Assembly: GCF_020921035.1 (NCBI RefSeq)
Contig: NC_063155.1
Location: 20,913,311-20,977,310 of the forward strand
Direction of reading: 5' to 3'
Origin: Rhodamnia argentea
Taxonomy: Eukaryota > Streptophyta > Magnoliopsida > Myrtales > Myrtaceae
DNA: 64,000 bases
How positions within the stretch are numbered: the first letter of the stretch is position 1; each line of letters begins with the position of its first letter. Shown here piece by piece: positions 49,208 to 58,605 of this stretch. Below the pieces are notes generated by a model. It was not told the DNA's origin and did not search any database. It worked only from the letters and a program-made list of their open reading frames with translations. Position numbers and translations under genes: made by a program.

Positions 49208-50702
49208 ACCAACTGATGGGGGCTAATGTAAGAGGATTATTCGAGTTATTACGTCATGATAAGTCACCATGTAGATCGTGAATTGGCCCCGTGAAAGTTC
49301 GCCTTTTTGTCGCTTCCCCTGATCGGGGGATCGCCATTGATGTAAAAAGACAGCTTCTTGAAGCTTCCGTCGGGTCACCCACTACACCCATTTTGCCGGT
49401 TTGACCTTCACTTCTTATGGATTTAATAACTCGAACTCACCATTTTTCAAAATACTTAACATGAATAGCTAATAAAATAAGAAAACCGACTAACAAAATA
49501 AGCTTCTCCGTTGGCATCTATCTATCAAGTGTTAAGATACATATGTGAGTCGTGTTGAATTAGTATAGCGTTGAGTAGTTAATATATTCAAGTCGACTTA
49601 TAACTTATTGATTTAAACTTTTGAGTGATTGTGGGTCTAACTAGATATGTTAACGGGCTCGAAATTGAGCTTTTTTTTTTACGATTTCCCCGAACAAAGA
49701 TATCGGACTTCTGATGCGCACTCGCAACAAATGGTAGCAAAACCGATGGTTAATTGGTAAACCGTGCACGTGTGAGTTTTAATACATCCGATTGAATCCA
49801 ATTTGATATGTTGATGAATTTGGATTTGAGCTCCCTCTTGACAATCTCTCTGAGCGAAGATATCGAACTTCTATTGGGTACTTCCAACATCGAATGAGAC
49901 TCTACTTTCTCAATGTGGCTTGAGTATAGAACCCAAGTCTTATCAACTAGCCTAATACCCCTCCTCAATGTCGTGGGACAAGAGTTATATGCTGAGCCTT
50001 GCCCTGCGCACGTCTAGGCTAGAGGCATAGCCCATGCCATCCGTCCTCCTATGCCCACCGCATCTCTCCTCCTGTGCCCATGGCCAAAGGTCTGGATCGT
50101 CACAAGAGGAATTTAGGGGCATAGCCAAGGGAGATAATTAGGAGAAAGAAAAGCTCAAATCACCGTACTCTCACGATTATGGACAGTAGCACGATGAATA
50201 AGGAGATCTTGCCCAAATGAAAAATCCGCCTAAATTAAGTGTTTTGAGAACAATCAACTTCTTAACGAATAGGCATAGAAAGCAAGATCAAGCCTCCCTC
50301 TCTTGTAACGGCTTTGATAAGCCTTGAGGAGAGTCGTTAACGGGAACATATTCAATAGATTTCGATCTATTAACGAGACAATGAACAGAGATAATCACAA
50401 AACAAAAAAAAATTAAGAAAGAAGGGAAAAAAAAGACCATGCATCTGTCCAAATTCCAATGCATTCTCCTTGAAGGAAGTAGCAGGAGAGCGAGACACGT
50501 GGACGCCTAGAGCTGGAAAAGAACAAAGCAAGGAACGGCCCGTGAATCCCAAGTTCCCAACACATTTTCTCCCCCCATGAGTGCTGCCAGTCCTTTCATT
50601 CCACAGACTAAACTCCAAATCCCGACCACCATATTTCAACCAGGAACACCGCCCACCACTTCGTACCCCCAATTCTCTCTCGCATGTCTGCCGTCCCAAA
50701 AC
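49208..50702. other. Spacer and promoter region of inhibitor gene 1
   Basis: No gene. Two diverged copies of a phrase around GATATCG(G/A)ACTTCT occur near 49698 and 49858, each followed by a similar context, suggesting old repeat sequence. From about 50100 the sequence parallels the region upstream of inhibitor gene 2 (about 54600 onward), so the duplicated promoter begins here. Confidence 0.5.
50491..50502 (+). promoter_or_regulatory. G-box/ABRE-like element upstream of inhibitor gene 1
   Basis: The core CACGTG at 50496-50501 sits in ACACGTGG, about 207 bp before the start codon. The same core and flanks are conserved upstream of inhibitor gene 2, which supports function. G-box/ABRE sites are bound by bZIP or bHLH factors; abscisic-acid or light control is inference. 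Confidence 0.5.
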
Positions 50703-51251
50703 ATGAAAGCCCTCGTCTGCTTTCTCCTCCTCCTCCTCCTCCTCGCCACCTTGCCGTCGCCGACGAGATCCTTCGAGTTCCCGGCCCGGGAGATGGCCGA
50801 CCTCATCGACCAGACATGCAGGCTCACACCCTTCTACGACCTGTGCATCTCCTCCCTCAGGTCCGACCCCGAGAGCGGCGCGGCCGACGTCCGGGGTCTC
50901 GCCCGCATAATGGCGGGCTCCGTCCTGGCAACCGCTAGCCGCACGCTGGACCGGATCCAGGAGCTGCTGGGCCAGGCCCCCGACCCGGAGACGGAGCGTC
51001 CTCTGGCTTACTGCGCGGAGCTGTACATCCCGGTGGTGAAGTACACCTTGCCGCAGGCGATTGAAGCGCTGGGCAAGGGCCAGCTCGGGTTCGCGGTGTA
51101 TGGGTTGTCGGACGCGGGCAAGGAGGCGCAGGCGTGCGAGAAGAATTTCTCGGGTCTGAGCTGGTCGCCGGTGACGGATGTGAACGAGCAGGTGCGGGAT
51201 TTGGTGGACGTGGCATTGGCGATTATCAAGATTTTGCAGAGGAGTTTCTAA
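50703..51251 (+). CDS. C/VIF: Invertase inhibitor (cell-wall/vacuolar inhibitor of beta-fructosidase), copy 1
   Basis: Single exon, 182 residues. It starts with a clear signal peptide (MKALVCFLLLLLLLATL), so the product enters the secretory pathway to apoplast or vacuole. The mature part is a PMEI-type four-helix bundle: hairpin cysteines in LIDQTCRLTPFYDLC, then YCAELY and ACEKNF give the four conserved cysteines for two disulfides. The block TLPQAIEALGKGQLGFA resembles the LPEAIEALTKGDPKFA block of tobacco invertase inhibitor, which favours C/VIF over a pectin-methylesterase inhibitor, though sequence alone does not settle this. The Met at 50703 was chosen over upstream Mets because it opens the signal peptide. 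Large minus-strand open frames over the gene are GC-driven shadows. Confidence 0.88.
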   Translation: MKALVCFLLLLLLLATLPSPTRSFEFPAREMADLIDQTCRLTPFYDLCISSLRSDPESGAADVRGLARIMAGSVLATASRTLDRIQELLGQAPDPETERPLAYCAELYIPVVKYTLPQAIEALGKGQLGFAVYGLSDAGKEAQACEKNFSGLSWSPVTDVNEQVRDLVDVALAIIKILQRSF

Positions 51252-51731
51252 CTCTCTTCTGCGATTGACACGGTGAAAACATAGGAACCTACGCATTTTC
51301 CGGACATGTGTTTTAAGTGCCCTTGGTTACTCTTATAGTTTATAATCGTCTTGTTAAAATGTTTAAAAATAAAATAATATATTCATCTAATAACTTAAAA
51401 TTTTAAAATAGTTGGCAGTGATCTTACAAAATCTTACAAATTTATCTTTCAATTGAGCTCGCCTAGCCCGATTGGTAGTATTTATCTAATAACTTAATGC
51501 GCGAGACCACAAACCATTGTAGATGAAAATCATGACGAAACCTAGAGCGATGAATATTCTCAATAAGAAGTTTGCACTCCAAGCTTTCTATCACATATTC
51601 TCACCGGCCCAACAGAGATGCCATATCCAGTCGAAAGGGTTCGATTTAGAAAGTTAAGCTAGTTCAAAAATTTGGTGAGATAATTTTTTTTTGGTCAGAT
51701 GATTAGATAAATTAAAAGTGGGTTAATATAA

Positions 51732-51900
51732 CAAAAAATCCAAAATTTGTACATTTGGTGATAAATTTATCCCAAGTTAATTTTTGGGTCGCTAAAAATC
51801 TCAAAATGATATATTTGTGACAAACTTATTCAAAATTAATTTTTTAGATCATCAAAAATCTCAAACCGGTATCATCGTGACACATTTACCCTTTGTTAGC
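51732..51900. repeat. Subterminal tandem repeats of about 60 bp
   Basis: About two and a half copies of a unit beginning CAAAAAATCC/CTAAAAATCTC, with TTTGTGA(C/T)AAA and a TTAATTTTT end, recur at 51732, 51793 and 51853. The pattern resembles the arms of Mutator-like elements; a weak inverse counterpart may lie near 52015-52075. Confidence 0.5.
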
Positions 51901-52263
51901 TTTCGTCAAAGTTTATCATGAAATTGATATGTTAGATAGCACATGTCAATGACTCGATAGACATGACAAGTCCGCGTGAAAATTCATATCGATTTTGGTT
52001 AAATTTATCAACGGTTTACAAATTTGGGGTTTTCGATGACCAAAGATTAATTTGGCGTAAATCGTGAAAGACACAGCCGTTGATCCCATTAGTTCCTTTA
52101 AGATGCTGCATTTGGTCCCATAAGTTTTCTACTGGTAAATGATTCCTCGCTTTAGGTAAAGATAGTCGAGTTAAATGGACAGTTTTTAGATCGGGAAAAA
52201 CGTTTTTGGTCGGGGAAATACGACGTCAAAAGATTCGAGAAAATATCCCATTAGTTCCTTTTA

Positions 52264-52753
52264 GGGTCTGTATGGTAACGTTCCTGTTCCTGGGAACATA
52301 TTTAGAACAGAAACATTTTTTTGTGTTTCTGTTCCTGGCTACGATTTTCAAGAACAGAAACGCGTTTGGCAAGTAAAAAAAAAAAATACTTTTTTAACCA
52401 AAAGGAAGGATTTGAAACCGGCAACCGGCAAGGGCGGAGGCCGGCGATCGGTGGGGGCGGCGGCGGCCGGCAACTGGCGGCGGCGGGCGGCCGCGTCAAC
52501 TCCTCGCGGACGATGGTGGGCTGTGGTGGCTTGCACAAGTTCGTCCTCGAGTTGTTTCCAAAAAGTGTTCCGAAGAACAAGAAACAAGTTTTTTTTGTTC
52601 CTTAATTTTGCTTCAAAAGTGTTCTTTTTTTCAAAAATGTTCTCCGGAACACTTTTGGAACATTTTTTTATCATACGCGTTTCTGTTCCGAAAGTGTTCC
52701 GGGAACACTTTCGGAAAAGAAACACTTTCCAGGGAGTGTTACCATACAGACCC
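52264..52753. mobile_element. Tourist-like (PIF/Harbinger) MITE, 490 bp
   Basis: Ends are GGGTCTGTATGGTAAC and its exact inverse GTTACCATACAGACCC, flanked by TTA at 52261-52263 and 52754-52756. Inner arms repeat GTTCCGGGAACA/CAGAAACGCGTTT-type words as inverted copies. The centre (about 52430-52530) is GC-rich and yields overlapping open frames on both strands that I take as accidental. Confidence 0.85.
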
Positions 52754-54159
52754 TTAATGTCCGATCTCGTCAAGCTTCGCCAATGACGTGTCGACGATCT
52801 ACGCTTCAATCACAGCCCATCCAGGCAGTCTGCCCATTTGGGCCCATTCCTCAAGAACTAAAGCCCATTTTCAAATCCTGGAAAAACAATATTTGAAATA
52901 GCACACAGCTGATGTATGCACCCTTTGCTCCCTCTCATATTGATGTGCGCTGGTTTCGAGAAATTCGAAAAAAGAACCAATCGATCTCGAGTAGCAACGG
53001 TATCACAGGGCTCGTCGCACGTTTATTAAGGAGTAAAGCCAGAAGATTCACTGCCACGACCTTCCCGAAATTCCGGCGAGGGAAAGGGAAAAGGTTTAGA
53101 GGTAATGGGCTAGGGCGGGACAACAGCCATTGATCAGGCGTGGGCTCTTCTAAACGCTTACCTCGTGCGATACTGGATTTATTTTAAGTTTCGACTAATT
53201 CCCGAGGATTTTACGTGGAACATGAGCTGTCACTAGCCTTTTGGAGTCGGCTAGAAACCAAACGGGACACAAGAGGTCTATTCGTTTTTCCATGCAACTA
53301 GAAACTTTATAAGTTCGGGAACTTGATTACGCTAATCATGTAATTAGCGCCCTTTCAATACTTATAACTTGATTTGATTATTCAGGTTAGCCACTTCTTT
53401 ATCATATCTCTCTCTCTCTCTCAAGTTCCTTAAGTTCATCATCATTGATTGGATCTTGTCTTCAAATTCCTTTAGTTCATCATCGGTGATTGGATCTTGT
53501 CTTCAAAGTCGGCTAGGCACACGGTGGACTCAAGCTACGCCTTGCTGATCTTGTGCCCCTTCGCGACGGAGTAAACGACGGTCAAGAAAGTCTCGATCAC
53601 GGCAGGTCGAGGCCGCGAAAAGCGGCGAGATGGAGAAGCGAGCAAACAGCGCGGCCAATGGAGCCTTGGGGGTCCGAGGCATGGCGGAGGACATAAGTGA
53701 AGAACGCAGCGAGAAAGAAAATGAGAAACACGCAAAGACAGAGAGGAGAGAGATAGAGAAGACAAGAGACAAAAAGAACAGAGAAATAAATAAACACAAA
53801 ATGTGGCCACGTTTGAATTTAATAATCTATTAATATGAATGATATGCTAAAAGGTGAGACTCATAAGGGATATTGTTGTCAAAACATTAATTCAAGAAGT
53901 GTAGTAACTAAAAGGGAGTGGAAAAAGCGCGACCCTTACGAAATCATACTTACTAGTTAGTATAGCAAATTACCATAAATTCTGAATCGAATCGAATCTT
54001 GCTTAGTTTAGTCTTCTTCATTGACACTTCACGTGTCTCTTGACTGGCATTCGAGCACTCATTCGAACGTTGCATGGCTTTCAAAGCGAGCAGCCGCGAC
54101 CAATGCATCAGGCAATCACGAGCGCAAAGATCCGGAGCGTTTAAATTCTTCTCCGAGCA
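52754..54159. other. Spacer within unit 2
   Basis: No supported gene. Similarity to unit 1 is seen at about 52820-53040. A TC run is at about 53406-53422, followed by a direct repeat of about 40 bp (TTGGATCTTGTCTTCAAA at about 53449 and 53490). The purine-rich stretch at 53690-53800 produces low-complexity open frames without domain signal. Confidence 0.5.
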
Positions 54160-54453
54160 ATGTATAGATCCTTCGGACAGTGTCTTCACCTCCTCTTCCC
54201 TCCCCTCGCGATCCTGCCGCCCCTAGCAGCAGCGGCCGAGATGCTGAGCCGTATAACGGAGCTCTTGAGGCAGGCGGAACCTAGAGAAGCGCAACCGCCG
54301 GAGTATCGCACTGCGCTGTACACTTCGATGGTGAGGCCGACTCTCTCTCGCTCACAGCCAAGGCCCAATGCAGAAAAGTCAGACAGCAGCCTCTTTACGG
54401 CCGAGGCTCCGCTGTGGACGTGCGAGAGGAAACTTCCGGGCACGTCCCCGAGC
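54160..54453 (+). pseudogene. Broken invertase-inhibitor (C/VIF) copy in unit 2
   Basis: After a short hydrophobic start (MYRSFGQCLHLLFPPLAIL) the frame joins directly to EMLSRITELLRQAEPREAQP, which aligns with RTLDRIQELLGQAPDPETER of the intact copies. It continues with EYRTALYTSMVRPTLSRSQP for AYCAELYIPVVKYTLPQA, and TCERKLPGTSPS for ACEKNFSGLSWS. The helical hairpin with cysteines 1 and 2 is deleted, cysteine 3 is replaced by Arg, and cysteine 4 survives. Beyond Ser-98 similarity is lost although the frame stays open to 54660. Non-functional or neofunctional remnant. Confidence 0.65.
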
Positions 54454-54817
54454 AATCAAAGTGTCTATAGGCGTCGTTGCCAAATACTAAGTTCACGTGC
54501 ATCGAATAAAACTTCACTCGTAAGAAGGCGAGCATGGCTTTCCAACCTAATATGGAACCGAGACTCTTATCCCATGCAAAATGCATGTGGGTATTGCACG
54601 AAAGAAGTGGAAGTTGAGAAGAATTTTAGAGGCATAGCCGAGAAAGATACAGAGAAATAGAGAGGAAATTAAGAGAAAGAAAAGCTCAAATCCTAACGTA
54701 TTCTCTCGATCATGGAAAGGAGCACGATGAATTAGGCGGTCTTGCCAAATGCAAGACCCCGTCTAAATTAGATGGTTTGACGATGAATTAACTTCTTATC
54801 GAACATGTATAGAAGTT

Positions 54818-55372
54818 TAGGGATGAACGGTTTCATGGCCACTTCAATCTGGAGCCTACTCGTCCGAACCGATTCTCTAATTTTTGGAACGTGAAACTTA
54901 TACCGGAACCTAGAACCTATCCTATCACTAGTTTCAAAGTTTACTCGGGTTTCACCTGTATTCTTAATTGAACAGTTGCGGTGATTCACTACCTCTAATT
55001 ACCACAATTTGTTATTACAATCTACTAACCATAACTCATATTTAGCCACATGAAGAATATGAAGCATTAACAAAATAAAAGTCTCAGTCATGAATATCGC
55101 TAAAAATGGAAGCTCGAACTAGTGATTTCGGATTACACACTCATCATTGGACGTCATGAATACCGCAAGATCGCGCGTAAACATAGAACAAGAAAAACAC
55201 AAAGATTTGTTCCAAGTTTTAGGTGAAATAAAAACCTACATTCTATCTGTTGGAATCCGTTCTCTAATTTTTGAAACTTGAAACCTACCCCGTATACCGT
55301 GAAACTTAAAACCGAACCCACCGATACGGTTCTTCGATTCTCGATTTTACCCCGAAATCACGTTGACCTCTA
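54818..55372. mobile_element. Insertion of about 555 bp in unit 2 promoter, possibly hAT-like
   Basis: Unit-1-like promoter sequence stops near 54815 and resumes near 55376. The insert starts TAGGGATGAACGG and ends CGTTGACCTCTA, whose inverse TAGAGGTCAACG is a partial terminal match. Inner phrases such as CCGATTCTCTAATTTTTGGAAC and AACCTA..CCGT recur. No clean 8-bp duplication is present (TAGAAGTT against TTAAAGGT). The superfamily assignment is therefore tentative. Confidence 0.5.
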
Positions 55373-55550
55373 TTAAAGGTAGGATCGCCTCCTTCTCTCA
55401 TAACAGCTTCGATACGCCTTTAGCATGCTCGTTAACGAGAAAATACTCGATAGATTTTGATTTATAAATACAATGATGGACAGAATCGATGGCAGTGCGC
55501 CAGCACGTGCGTCTATCCAATACATTCTCCTTGAGAGAAGCAGCAGGAGA

Positions 55551-55564
55551 GCAAGACACGTGGA
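55551..55564 (+). promoter_or_regulatory. G-box/ABRE-like element upstream of inhibitor gene 2
   Basis: The core CACGTG at 55557-55562 in ACACGTGG is conserved with gene 1 at nearly the same distance from the start codon (about 196 bp). The surrounding AGCAGGAGAGC..GACACGTGGAC phrase is also shared. Binding factor not known. Confidence 0.5.
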
Positions 55565-55752
55565 CCCCTAGAGGTGGGAAACAAACAAAACCAAGGAAAG
55601 AGGGAACGACCCGTGAATCCAAACACCCCAATGAGTGGCGATCCTTCCAATTCCACACCCTAAACTCCAAAACTCCGACCGCCATATTTCAACCAGGAAC
55701 ACCAGCCACTACTTCGTACCTCGAACTCTCGCACGTCTGCTGCCCCCTTAAC

Positions 55753-56301
55753 ATGAAAGCTCTCGTCCCCTCTCTCCTCCTCCTTGCCGTCTTTGCCGCC
55801 TCGCCGCCGCTGGCGCGATCCTTCGAGTTCCCAGCCCAGGAGATCTCCGACCCCATTGACCAGACATGCAGGCTCACGCCCTTCTACGACCTGTGCCTCT
55901 CCTCCCTCAGGTCTGACCCCGAGAGCGGCACGGCCGACGTCCGGGGGCTCGCCTGCATAATGGCGGGCTCCGTCCTGGCGAGCGCTAGCCGCACGCTGGA
56001 CCAGATCCAGGAGCTGCTGGGCCGGGCGCCAGACCCGGAGTCGGAGCAGCCACTGGCTTACTGCGCGGAGCTGTACATCCCGGTGGTGAAGTACACCTTG
56101 CCGCAGGCGATCGACGCGCTGGACAAAGGCCAGCTCGGGTTTGCAGAGTACGGGCTGTCGGAATCTGGCAAGGAGGCGGAGGAGTGCGAGAAGAATCTGT
56201 CGGGTCAGGGCGGGTCGCCGGTGACGGAGGGGAATGAGCTTGTGCGGAATCTGGTGGATGTGGCGGTGGCGATAATCGAGGTTTCGCAGAAGGCCTTCTA
56301 A
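55753..56301 (+). CDS. C/VIF: Invertase inhibitor (cell-wall/vacuolar inhibitor of beta-fructosidase), copy 2
   Basis: Single exon, 182 residues, same length as copy 1 and closely similar throughout. Signal peptide MKALVPSLLLLAVFAASPP; cysteines in PIDQTCRLTPFYDLC, YCAELY and ECEKNL. Changes against copy 1 cluster in the signal peptide and the last third (for example GKEAEECEKNLSGQGGSPVT), while the block RSFEFPA and the middle (SSLRSDPESG, IMAGSVLA) are nearly identical. Secreted inhibitors of acid invertase control sucrose cleavage in apoplast or vacuole; PMEI activity is the alternative. The promoter carries a 555-bp insertion upstream of the conserved G-box region, so expression may differ from copy 1. 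Start chosen at the signal peptide although the frame is open upstream to 55489. Confidence 0.88.
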   Translation: MKALVPSLLLLAVFAASPPLARSFEFPAQEISDPIDQTCRLTPFYDLCLSSLRSDPESGTADVRGLACIMAGSVLASASRTLDQIQELLGRAPDPESEQPLAYCAELYIPVVKYTLPQAIDALDKGQLGFAEYGLSESGKEAEECEKNLSGQGGSPVTEGNELVRNLVDVAVAIIEVSQKAF

Positions 56302-56668
56302 CTCCCTTCTATAATTGATACGATGGAAATTACACACATGTATGTCAAATAGTATTCTTCTCATTTAGTTTACATTCATCTATCTCCCACTTGTCGAAGC
56401 AAGTCATTGAAATTACATAAGCTTCTTAATTAAATTCCTCCGACTTCAATATCGACTAAATAGTAGTTGACGTCACAATTCCAATTTATGACGGAGGCGA
56501 ACTTTTTTTGCTATAGTGGACTACGAGGCGACGCGCAAGACAAGACGACACGAAACAAGGAAGATGAAAATCACGACCAAACCAAGAGCAATTGAAAATT
56601 CTCAGTACGAACTCCTACGTCGGACTCTTGCCGGCCCAACACGGACGTCGGATCCGATTAAGTTGATC

Positions 56669-57392
56669 TAGGGGTGTGCATGGTCCGGCCCGGTCCAGAT
56701 CCGGCATGGAACCGGGGACCGGACCGTAGTCCCGGCATGGAACCGGGGACCGGACCGTAGTCCCGGTCCCCATATTTTCGGGACCAAGGACCGGACCGGG
56801 ACCGGCGGTCCTGGTCCGAGCCGGTCCCGGTCCGGTCTCGGTCCCGCCCGAAGAGAACCGCTAACTATTGAAAATCTAGTCAACTTAATAAATTATGCCG
56901 TAGTAAAAACATAGCGACTCGCTATGACACATATGATCGACGAACTTGACCAAAATGTTCGAATTCAATACAAAATCTAGCCATTACATGATAAAAACAT
57001 CACCAACCACACTAAAAAAAGCCTGCAGAGAGAAAAGATGACCAAAAACAAGATGGAAAATAAGACTAAAAAGAGAGTCTTGAGGAGGAGAGTGCGACCG
57101 TGCAAGGTTGGGAAAAAAATGGGTAGTTGACTTTTATTATTCTGTTTTGTTTTCAATTTCTTTTTTTTGCAATTGTATATATTTATATATAAATAATTAT
57201 ATATTATTGGCGGTCCGGTCCGGGCCGGGCCGGGCCGGTCCGGTCCCAATACAAGAAACTCGAGGATCGGACCGCCTAGTCACCGGTCCCATTTATTGGG
57301 ACCGGGGACCGGACCATCCACCTCAAGGACTGGACCAACCCGGCCGGTCCGGGCCGGTCCCGGGCCGATCCGGTCCGGTTTGCACACCCCTA
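56669..57392. mobile_element. hAT-like MITE with GGTCCGG-rich arms, 724 bp
   Basis: Terminal inverted repeats TAGGGGTGTGCA and TGCACACCCCTA are perfect over 12 bp, and the 8-bp target AGTTGATC is duplicated exactly at 56661-56668 and 57393-57400. Subterminal arms are packed with GGTCCGG/CCGGACC words, including an internal direct repeat CCGGCATGGAACCGGGGACC at 56701 and 56733. The AT-rich centre has no transposase frame. The superfamily follows from TIR and 8-bp duplication. Confidence 0.9.
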
Positions 57393-58605
57393 AGTTGATC
57401 TGCATTCGCAAATGTTTGATCGAAAATGTAACGAAAGTTCAATAATTTGATCAGACAAATTAAATTTCCAATGGCAAAAACTAGTCGTCCTTTTTTTTTC
57501 TTTTTTCGATTTCTAATGTCGTGGGCGAACTCGAGCAAGGTTTTATATATCGATATATGGCCCGATCCATGCACTTATTAGGTCTATTATATCGAACATA
57601 TAAATGATGATTAGTTAGGTCGTCGTCGGCGAATATTTTCCCACGAAGTGACGAAAACTCTAGACCATAAATAAGGAAACACAAAGACTCGACCACCTCA
57701 TGGCTTTCTTTGCTTCAATTTTTTTTTCCCAACCACCGAAACGAAATGACACGTGTCGAAATACCATGACACTAACGTGAACGTGTTCTTAATTTTTTTC
57801 GTAAAGTTTCGATATTTAAGAGCTATCAAGTCCCGAATGCAAGCGTACTCTAGTCCTAGACCTCTCGATATCCGTGCGATTAAGTCCAAACTTCACTAGC
57901 AACCGCGTCACGATTTCGGCAATTTCCCGTTGAGCGACCTGGGCGGAAGAGCCGCTCTAAGGTGATTTCGAGCTATTCAGAAGCTGCACGAGCGATCCGC
58001 CGTTCACTGCTCCGCTAGGAATGCTCCATGTGAGCAAAGCTCAACTTCAGCAATATCAGTTTGGAATTCCGGCGCACGTGCCGGGAAAAGTTCTCTCGTC
58101 GGCATGTTTTCCGATGACGGCAACCCGACCACTCTTAGTTTGGTAAAGAATGTGGAGTCCTTGATGAAAGATAAACACTCAATGAACCTTGTCGAGTAGT
58201 GTCAGTAAGGGATTATAAATAGAAGGATCGAGAGCGTAGTGAGAAGTTTCGACGTTGGCGGCAACCTCGCCCCGGATAACACCTGTTAACTTTGTTCCAG
58301 GGATGGTGGAAGGAACAGCAAGCTCGATTTCTGTACCTAATGGAAGGTTCTCAACTTCTCCTGGAACTCTGGCGATTAGGATTGGCCCCATTTCCGTGAT
58401 TCCTGACGGCAGGTTTGATCTGCGGTTTGTTCTTCCGTGCCGCATAGCATGGACAGCATGCATTTGCAGAGAGTTACGATGAGTTTTTCGGCATAGAGAA
58501 GTGCATCAAAGAGCGAGAACTTTCTCATGTAGTCTTAAACATTCAGTCTGCTGTTGATAAGCTGGGAAAAATCAGTGAAAAAGTAGGAGAACAAATACGA
58601 TCTGC
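57393..58605. other. Spacer between inhibitor unit 2 and ABCB gene
   Basis: About 1.2 kb. The left part (to about 57485) still belongs to duplication unit 2. The right part should contain the ABCB 3' UTR and an open frame of uncertain status, listed separately. Otherwise nothing recognised. Confidence 0.5.
58179..58463 (-). CDS. Hypothetical 94-aa frame downstream of ABCB
   Basis: A minus-strand frame with sober composition: ITEMGPILIARVPGEVENLP, then IELAVPSTIPGTKLTGVIRG, ending YNPLLTLLDKVH. Beta-rich pattern, no membrane segment, no recognised family. It could be a 3' exon or fragment of another gene, or chance sequence in the ABCB 3' region. It starts about 140 bp after the ABCB stop on the same strand. 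Confidence 0.25.
   Translation of the reverse strand: MHAVHAMRHGRTNRRSNLPSGITEMGPILIARVPGEVENLPLGTEIELAVPSTIPGTKLTGVIRGEVAANVETSHYALDPSIYNPLLTLLDKVH

Larger units (their letters stand above)
47350..51725. repeat. Segmental duplication, unit 1
   Basis: This unit contains one broken inhibitor gene (about 48771-49207) followed by one intact copy (50703-51251). Similarity to unit 2 is visible upstream (47350-48260), over both genes, in the promoter (50100-50700) and downstream (51530-51725, shared word CCGGCCCAACA). Parts between are diverged or rearranged, so the limits are approximate. Confidence 0.65.
52090..57485. repeat. Segmental duplication, unit 2
   Basis: Second copy of the inhibitor-gene unit: a broken copy at 54160-54453 and an intact one at 55753-56301, with flanks matching unit 1. 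It is longer than unit 1 mainly through three insertions: 52264-52753, about 54818-55372 and 56669-57392. After the last insertion, unit-1-like sequence resumes (GATCAGACAAATTAAA at about 57451 beside GGTCAGATGATTAGATAAATTAAA in unit 1). Confidence 0.65.

Noticed and set aside
50370-51296. 308-codon minus-strand open frame over inhibitor copy 1, and a 234-codon one over copy 2 (55660-56364)
   Set aside because: They mirror the GC-rich third positions of the intact inhibitor genes, are Arg/His-rich and have no domain pattern.
52321-52809. Overlapping open frames of 92-153 codons on both strands
   Set aside because: They lie in the inverted arms and GC-rich core of the Tourist-like MITE.
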